NCBI GenBank assembly: GCA_046759865.1
Contig: JBHIDB010000025.1
Location: forward strand, 1 to 14,743
Length of the DNA stretch: 14,743 nt
Direction: 5' to 3'
Source of the DNA: JAJISK01 sp046759865
GTDB lineage: Archaea; Thermoplasmatota; Thermoplasmata; RBG-16-68-12; JAJISG01
Shown piece by piece: positions 11,695 to 14,743 of this stretch. The number at the start of each line of letters is the position of its first letter. Position 1 is the first letter of the stretch. The notes under the pieces are model-generated. The model was not told the origin of the DNA and made no database searches. It saw only the letters and a program-made list of their open reading frames with translations. Made by a program: the position numbers and the translations under genes.

Positions 11695-13608
11695 TCAAGT
11701 TCGGGTGAAGAGATCCTCCCGGATTCCGTGCACTTCCGTCACGTCGAAGGTGCCCGTCGGCAAGGTGCGTTCCACCTCCGAGAGCGGGACCTCGAAAGCC
11801 TGGGAGAGGACTCGGGCCAATTCCCTTCGGCGGAGCGGCCCGGCGGGTTTCGCGAGGATGTATCGGCGAGAAAGGGCACGGAGGGCATGGGGATCGCCCC
11901 CCATGATTCTCCGGCTCCCCTCCACGTCCACCTCCCCGACGCCTAGGACGAGGTCCAAGTTGTGGACGTAGTTCCGCTTTCCTCGGACCACGAAGGAGCC
12001 GGTCTTGAGATACTCTCCGCTCTCCGCGGTCTTGCTCACCTGGTCGGGTGTCACCCAGAAGGCGCTGCCCGATCCCAAGCCGAGCCTCCAGGCCTTGGAA
12101 TAGACGAGTGCGAAGCGGCTGGCCTCCCGAAGGGTCCGCGGGTCCGCTTCGGAGCCTTCTTTTACAACGACGCTTGGGGCGCCCGTGAGATCCGCATGGA
12201 CGTAACGGTCCCCTGCGTCCAGATGCTTCCGAACCAGCTTTTCATTCGACCGAGCATCGCGTCCTCCCAGGATGAGCACTCTCTGACCGGAGAGTGTCCA
12301 TCGGTAGGCATCGAACCAGAACCGTTTCGAGGGTGGATAGCTGGGCTTCCGTTCCCGCCTTCGCGCCGACTTCTGGGCGTGCCGGAGCTCGCGGCGGCTC
12401 TCCTTGAGCGCCCTCTCAATTCGGGTACTTCTCCCCGTGAGGGCCTTCTTTTGCCCATAGAACCGCTGCGCGTTCTCGTCGACGCTCTCGTCGTAATGGA
12501 GCTCGAGGGACGTCTGACCCGCGCGTATCGTCACGGTCTTACGTTCCGGATCCAACCCGTCCCGTATGTGTCCCTCCCGCGCCAGCCGAAGCTCACGAGC
12601 CACCTCTTGGTAGTGGGCGTACAAGTGGGCCGCCGCTCGATCCGCGACCTCTGCCCCCTCGAGGGCCTCCGTCAGGGTCCGTTCCTGCCGTCGGATGCGC
12701 CGTTCCACCCGAGCGACGGCAGGGTCCGCTTTCTCTTCCTCCTGCGGCTCCAGGGAGGCGACGTAGACTTGGAGGGCTTCGCTCATCGTGGCGAACGAAC
12801 GAACCTCGTGCCCCTCGTAGATTTTCAGGGAAAACGGGATGACGTCGATGGGACGCTCCGCCAGAACCAACGCGGGGGAAGGGGCCTCAAGCTGCCCCAG
12901 GATGCGTTGGAGTTGGGTGAAGAGGATTTCGATCTCCGCATCCGTGAGCTGGTCCACTGCTTGATCCATGGGGAGGTCGGCCCGGGCGCAGAGTTCCTCA
13001 GCGTACAATCGCCCTAGGCCGAGGGCCGTGGCGAGCGTCTTCACGAGGGTTCCTGTCCCTGCCGCCAGCGCTGTCGCGAGTCCGTCCTGGCTGATTTCGA
13101 GCAGGTTCACGCCCTCCGGAGGGAACGCGTAGGGAATGCCTCTCCGGACCTCTCGGGCCTTCCACTTACCGCCGGCGAGGGTGACTTCGATTTCTCCCTC
13201 CTTCAGCAGGAGGAGATTCCCCCGTCCGAACATCTCGAACACCAGCGTCCCGGGGGTCTTCCTCTCCCATTCCAGGAGGAGAATGCGATCGAATCCTCGT
13301 TGGGAGACGTCGCGAATGACGGCGTTGCTTAGCGCCTTGCGGAGGGCCTGGGCGAAGGGGGGCGGCTGCGAGGGTTTCTGGAATCCCTCGCCAAGGAACA
13401 GCCACCGGCCGGGCTGCACGTAGAGTTCGGTTTTGCCCTCCCCTGGGACGTGAAAACGAAAGATGAAGGAAGGACCGTCTTGGTAGACCTTGCCCAAGTA
13501 GGCGCCGCGGAGGGCCTGCAACTCTTGAACGAGCAGGTGGATGTCGAAGCTGGTCAAGGCCTCCTTCACGGGCCCTGAAAGGCTCGGGGCGTTACTTAAG
13601 CGTGGCAT
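11695..13608 (-). CDS. rqcH: RqcH/Rqc2/NEMF-family ribosome quality-control factor
   Basis: Binds large ribosomal subunits carrying stalled peptidyl-tRNA. Bacterial and eukaryotic homologues recruit tRNA and extend the nascent chain with Ala (or Ala/Thr) tails. It has 637 residues with the full NFACT layout. The NFACT-N domain begins at SFDIHLLVQEL, has EMFGRGNLLLL at 125-135, and carries the Asp-Arg pair DR at 107-108, equivalent to the tRNA-contact residues of bacterial RqcH. Helix-hairpin-helix region: about 180-240. Coiled-coil arms: about 290-345 and 380-420, with ENAQRFYGQKKAL. NFACT-R domain: about 428-545, with RFWFDAYRW, GGRDARSNEKLV and GEYLKTGSFVVRGKRNY. The start is either ATG 13608 or GTG 13569 (VKEALTSFD), the latter closer to the family N-terminus. 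It diverges from tRNA-Thr. Confidence 0.95.
   Translation of the reverse strand: MPRLSNAPSLSGPVKEALTSFDIHLLVQELQALRGAYLGKVYQDGPSFIFRFHVPGEGKTELYVQPGRWLFLGEGFQKPSQPPPFAQALRKALSNAVIRDVSQRGFDRILLLEWERKTPGTLVFEMFGRGNLLLLKEGEIEVTLAGGKWKAREVRRGIPYAFPPEGVNLLEISQDGLATALAAGTGTLVKTLATALGLGRLYAEELCARADLPMDQAVDQLTDAEIEILFTQLQRILGQLEAPSPALVLAERPIDVIPFSLKIYEGHEVRSFATMSEALQVYVASLEPQEEEKADPAVARVERRIRRQERTLTEALEGAEVADRAAAHLYAHYQEVARELRLAREGHIRDGLDPERKTVTIRAGQTSLELHYDESVDENAQRFYGQKKALTGRSTRIERALKESRRELRHAQKSARRRERKPSYPPSKRFWFDAYRWTLSGQRVLILGGRDARSNEKLVRKHLDAGDRYVHADLTGAPSVVVKEGSEADPRTLREASRFALVYSKAWRLGLGSGSAFWVTPDQVSKTAESGEYLKTGSFVVRGKRNYVHNLDLVLGVGEVDVEGSRRIMGGDPHALRALSRRYILAKPAGPLRRRELARVLSQAFEVPLSEVERTLPTGTFDVTEVHGIREDLFTRT
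13595..13600 (-). promoter_or_regulatory. Candidate TATA box for the shorter rqcH start
   Basis: Minus-strand CTTAAG lies about 28 bases upstream of the in-frame GTG at 13569. If used, the ATG at 13608 would not be transcribed at all and the protein would be 13 residues shorter. The alternative is minus-strand GATATAG (13628-13634), 23 bases before ATG 13608. Confidence 0.35.
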
Positions 13609-13627
13609 GCCAGTCCTCGCGCTAAAG

Positions 13628-13635
13628 CTATATCG
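13628..13635 (+). promoter_or_regulatory. TATA box for tRNA-Thr, possibly shared with rqcH
   Basis: CTATATCG is centred about 28 bases before the mature 5' end of the tRNA, standard archaeal spacing. Read on the other strand, the same box lies 23 bases before rqcH ATG 13608, so it may act in both directions. Confidence 0.55.
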
Positions 13636-13658
13636 ACAGGTTTCTTGGGCCTCTCCAC

Positions 13659-13732
13659 GCCGTTGTGGCTCAGCCTGGTAGAGCGACGCCTTGGTAAGGC
13701 GTAGGTCCCGGGTTCAAATCCCGGCAACGGCT
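13659..13732 (+). tRNA. tRNA-Thr (anticodon GGT)
   Basis: A complete cloverleaf of 74 bases. The acceptor stem GCCGTTG/CAACGGC pairs fully (7 bp). The D-arm is GCTC...GAGC (second arm at 13681-13684). Anticodon stem ACGCC/GGCGT encloses loop TTGGTAA, giving anticodon GGT at 13693-13695. The T-arm is CCGGG-TTCAAAT-CCCGG. The discriminator is T, as is usual for archaeal tRNA-Thr. No intron is present and CCA is not encoded. It decodes ACC and ACT. The last base is also the first base of the opposite-strand GNAT stop codon. Confidence 0.97.
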
Positions 13733-14523
13733 TAGACCATACGTTCGAAATTCCTCTTCGCACCGACTTCGACGAACCCGAGCTGACGGTACATCTCGAG
13801 GGCGGGCTTATTCGAGGAGTTCACAGTTAGCGCTGTGAGACGATTCCCAGCCTCCTCGGTTGCTTCGATGAGGCGGAGTATGATCGTTGTGGCCACCCCC
13901 TTTCTGCGGTAGCCCGGCAGGGTGTAGACTTGGAATAGGTAGCCCAGTCCCCGATCTTCGATGAGGACAGCATACCCGACGGAGCGGTTCCCGATGGTGG
14001 CAAGGAAGAGACGTGCGGAAAGCGTCACGTATCGCTGCCGATCATATGACATCTGCTGGCGGGATTCCTCAGGCGAAGATTCGGATGCCCCCAACTCCTG
14101 AGCGGCCATTCGCCAGAAGGCCGCCGTATCCTCCGAGGAGGTTGTCTCTACGACGCGAACTTCCTGACGCGGCTTGCGACGAGGGCTCTTTAGGTTGGCT
14201 AGGTTCAGTCCCGGGACGTGGGCAAAACCAGCCTGAATCAGGTCGTCCTGGGCCTGGTCTGCGAGGCTTGTAACGGCGAATAGCAGCAGCTGATGACGGA
14301 GGCCGGCCCGACGGGTTCGCTTCTCCAAGTCGGTAATGAGATCTCGGACAGAGAGGTCGGACGGCCACCGATCCACCCATTCACAATTCGCCAGATCGTG
14401 AACGAGGGGGTAATCGGCGTTCCAGACGAAAGTTCCCCAGGGCGTGGGAATGACGCGGCTGCCTACTTCGGTGATCCGCCGCCTGATGAATGTGATCTGA
14501 GTCGTTAGCCGCTCAGTCTGCAT
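13732..14523 (-). CDS. GNAT-family N-acetyltransferase
   Basis: Probable acetyl-CoA-dependent transferase of unknown substrate. The C-terminal half is a GNAT domain (about residues 120-263). A central strand pair SVGYAVLIEDRGLGYLFQVY leads to the acetyl-CoA pyrophosphate-binding loop GYRRKGVA (205-211). The domain ends with NSSNKPALEMYRQLGFVEVG, the typical last helix and strand. The first ~115 residues (TPWGTFVWNADYPLVHDLAN, then FAHVPGL) look like a degenerate second GNAT-like half, as in two-domain members. The start is ATG 14523 because CTTTATT lies 27 bases upstream. An in-frame GTG at 14598 would add 25 residues of doubtful origin. Codon third positions look less GC-biased than in the neighbours, which could indicate recent acquisition; I did not calculate this. 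Confidence 0.9.
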   Translation of the reverse strand: MQTERLTTQITFIRRRITEVGSRVIPTPWGTFVWNADYPLVHDLANCEWVDRWPSDLSVRDLITDLEKRTRRAGLRHQLLLFAVTSLADQAQDDLIQAGFAHVPGLNLANLKSPRRKPRQEVRVVETTSSEDTAAFWRMAAQELGASESSPEESRQQMSYDRQRYVTLSARLFLATIGNRSVGYAVLIEDRGLGYLFQVYTLPGYRRKGVATTIILRLIEATEEAGNRLTALTVNSSNKPALEMYRQLGFVEVGAKRNFERMV

Positions 14524-14547
14524 CCACCGAACACAGTCTCGGCTGCC

Positions 14548-14554
14548 AATAAAG
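14548..14554 (-). promoter_or_regulatory. TATA box for the GNAT gene
   Basis: Minus-strand CTTTATT is centred about 27 bases before ATG 14523, with no Shine-Dalgarno. It is the clearest leaderless promoter in the window and decides the start in favour of 14523. Confidence 0.6.
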
Positions 14555-14582
14555 CCCGTGCTGCGACGATAAGCCTTTCGTT

Positions 14583-14596
14583 CGACTCCCGGCAAC
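14583..14596 (+). repeat. Partial copy of a tRNA 3' end sequence
   Basis: Bases 14581-14596, TTCGACTCCCGGCAAC, match the T-loop and 3' acceptor region of the tRNA-Thr gene (TTCAAATCCCGGCAAC, 13713-13728) at 14 of 16 positions, on the same strand. The 5' halves of the T-stem and acceptor stem are absent, so it is not a tRNA gene. It could be a worn attachment-site scar or chance. Confidence 0.3.
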
Positions 14597-14668
14597 ACTT
14601 CTGACGAAAGAATCCAGCCGTTCGACTCTGAGAATAGGTTTATTCCACAGGTAAACTTGCCGGGCGCG

Positions 14669-14743
14669 CTAGTCGGCGTAGCCCAGCTCGCGCCGGATCT
14701 CGACCAGTTGATCGTAGGTGATGGGATCTTCGAGGATCTCAGC
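14669..14743 (-). CDS. C-terminal end of an unidentified protein (cut by window edge)
   Basis: The minus-strand frame is open from the window edge for 24 codons to a TAG stop. It reads AEILEDPITYDQLVEIRREL then GYAD. The amphipathic, charged helix-like sequence and high-GC codon use look like real coding sequence, but the piece is too short to name. It is on the same strand as the GNAT gene and 145 bases upstream of it. Confidence 0.6.
   Translation of the reverse strand, partial: AEILEDPITYDQLVEIRRELGYAD

Noticed and set aside
11962..13017. Plus-strand open frame of about 350 codons opposite rqcH
   Set aside because: rqcH on the minus strand carries all NFACT motifs. The plus-strand product has no recognisable domain, and its proline/arginine/leucine bias fits a shadow.
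14524..14668. Search for a tRNA or box C/D RNA in the 145-base gap
   Set aside because: The tRNA-like 3' fragment has no matching 5' T-stem or acceptor strand, and no paired C and D boxes were found.
1..14743. CRISPR arrays, insertion sequences, phage or toxin-antitoxin genes
   Set aside because: No regularly spaced repeats, transposase or integrase motifs, or small paired genes are visible.

Overview
The window looks like a high-GC archaeal chromosome segment, most probably from a euryarchaeon of the Thermoplasmatota type. That placement is an inference from gene content and style, not from a search. Evidence for an archaeon: a thermosome (group II chaperonin) subunit, a two-ATPase-domain Cdc48, a small PRC-barrel protein, an Lrp-type regulator, a tRNA gene without encoded CCA, and A/T-rich boxes about 24-28 bases upstream of many start codons that have no Shine-Dalgarno sequence (typical archaeal leaderless promoters).

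Layout. Positions 1-5097 (+) hold a chaperone block: the 3' part of a thermosome gene, then grpE (TTG start), dnaK (its start overlaps the grpE stop) and dnaJ. Positions 5141-8190 (+) hold a RuvC/RNase H-fold protein of unknown role and a full-length cdc48. Positions 8279-10235 (+) hold a 79-residue PRC-barrel protein, then a coupled NfeD-SPFH (stomatin) membrane pair. The strand then switches. Positions 10232-13608 (-) hold an Lrp/AsnC regulator whose stop shares a CTAG with the SPFH stop, an HtpX membrane metalloprotease, and an RqcH/Rqc2/NEMF ribosome quality-control factor. A tRNA-Thr(GGT) at 13659-13732 (+) diverges from rqcH. It abuts the stop of a GNAT acetyltransferase (13732-14523, -). 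The last 75 bases are the C-terminal end of an unidentified gene (-). There is no gene-free stretch longer than 300 bases.

How it fits together. Apart from the regulator, the PRC-barrel protein, the RuvC-like protein, the tRNA and the distal GNAT region, almost everything serves protein quality control: folding (thermosome, DnaK system), unfolding and proteasome feeding (Cdc48, with a C-terminal Tyr-Tyr-Arg resembling a proteasome-docking motif), membrane quality control (NfeD, SPFH, HtpX) and rescue of stalled nascent chains (RqcH). The clustering is unusually dense.

The most notable signals outside the coding regions are: a perfect 9-bp GC-rich inverted repeat that buries the grpE ribosome-binding site; a palindrome over the lrp TATA box; the divergent rqcH/tRNA-Thr intergenic region; and a partial copy of the tRNA 3' end beyond the GNAT gene. 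The most interesting little-known gene is the RuvC-like protein between dnaJ and cdc48.
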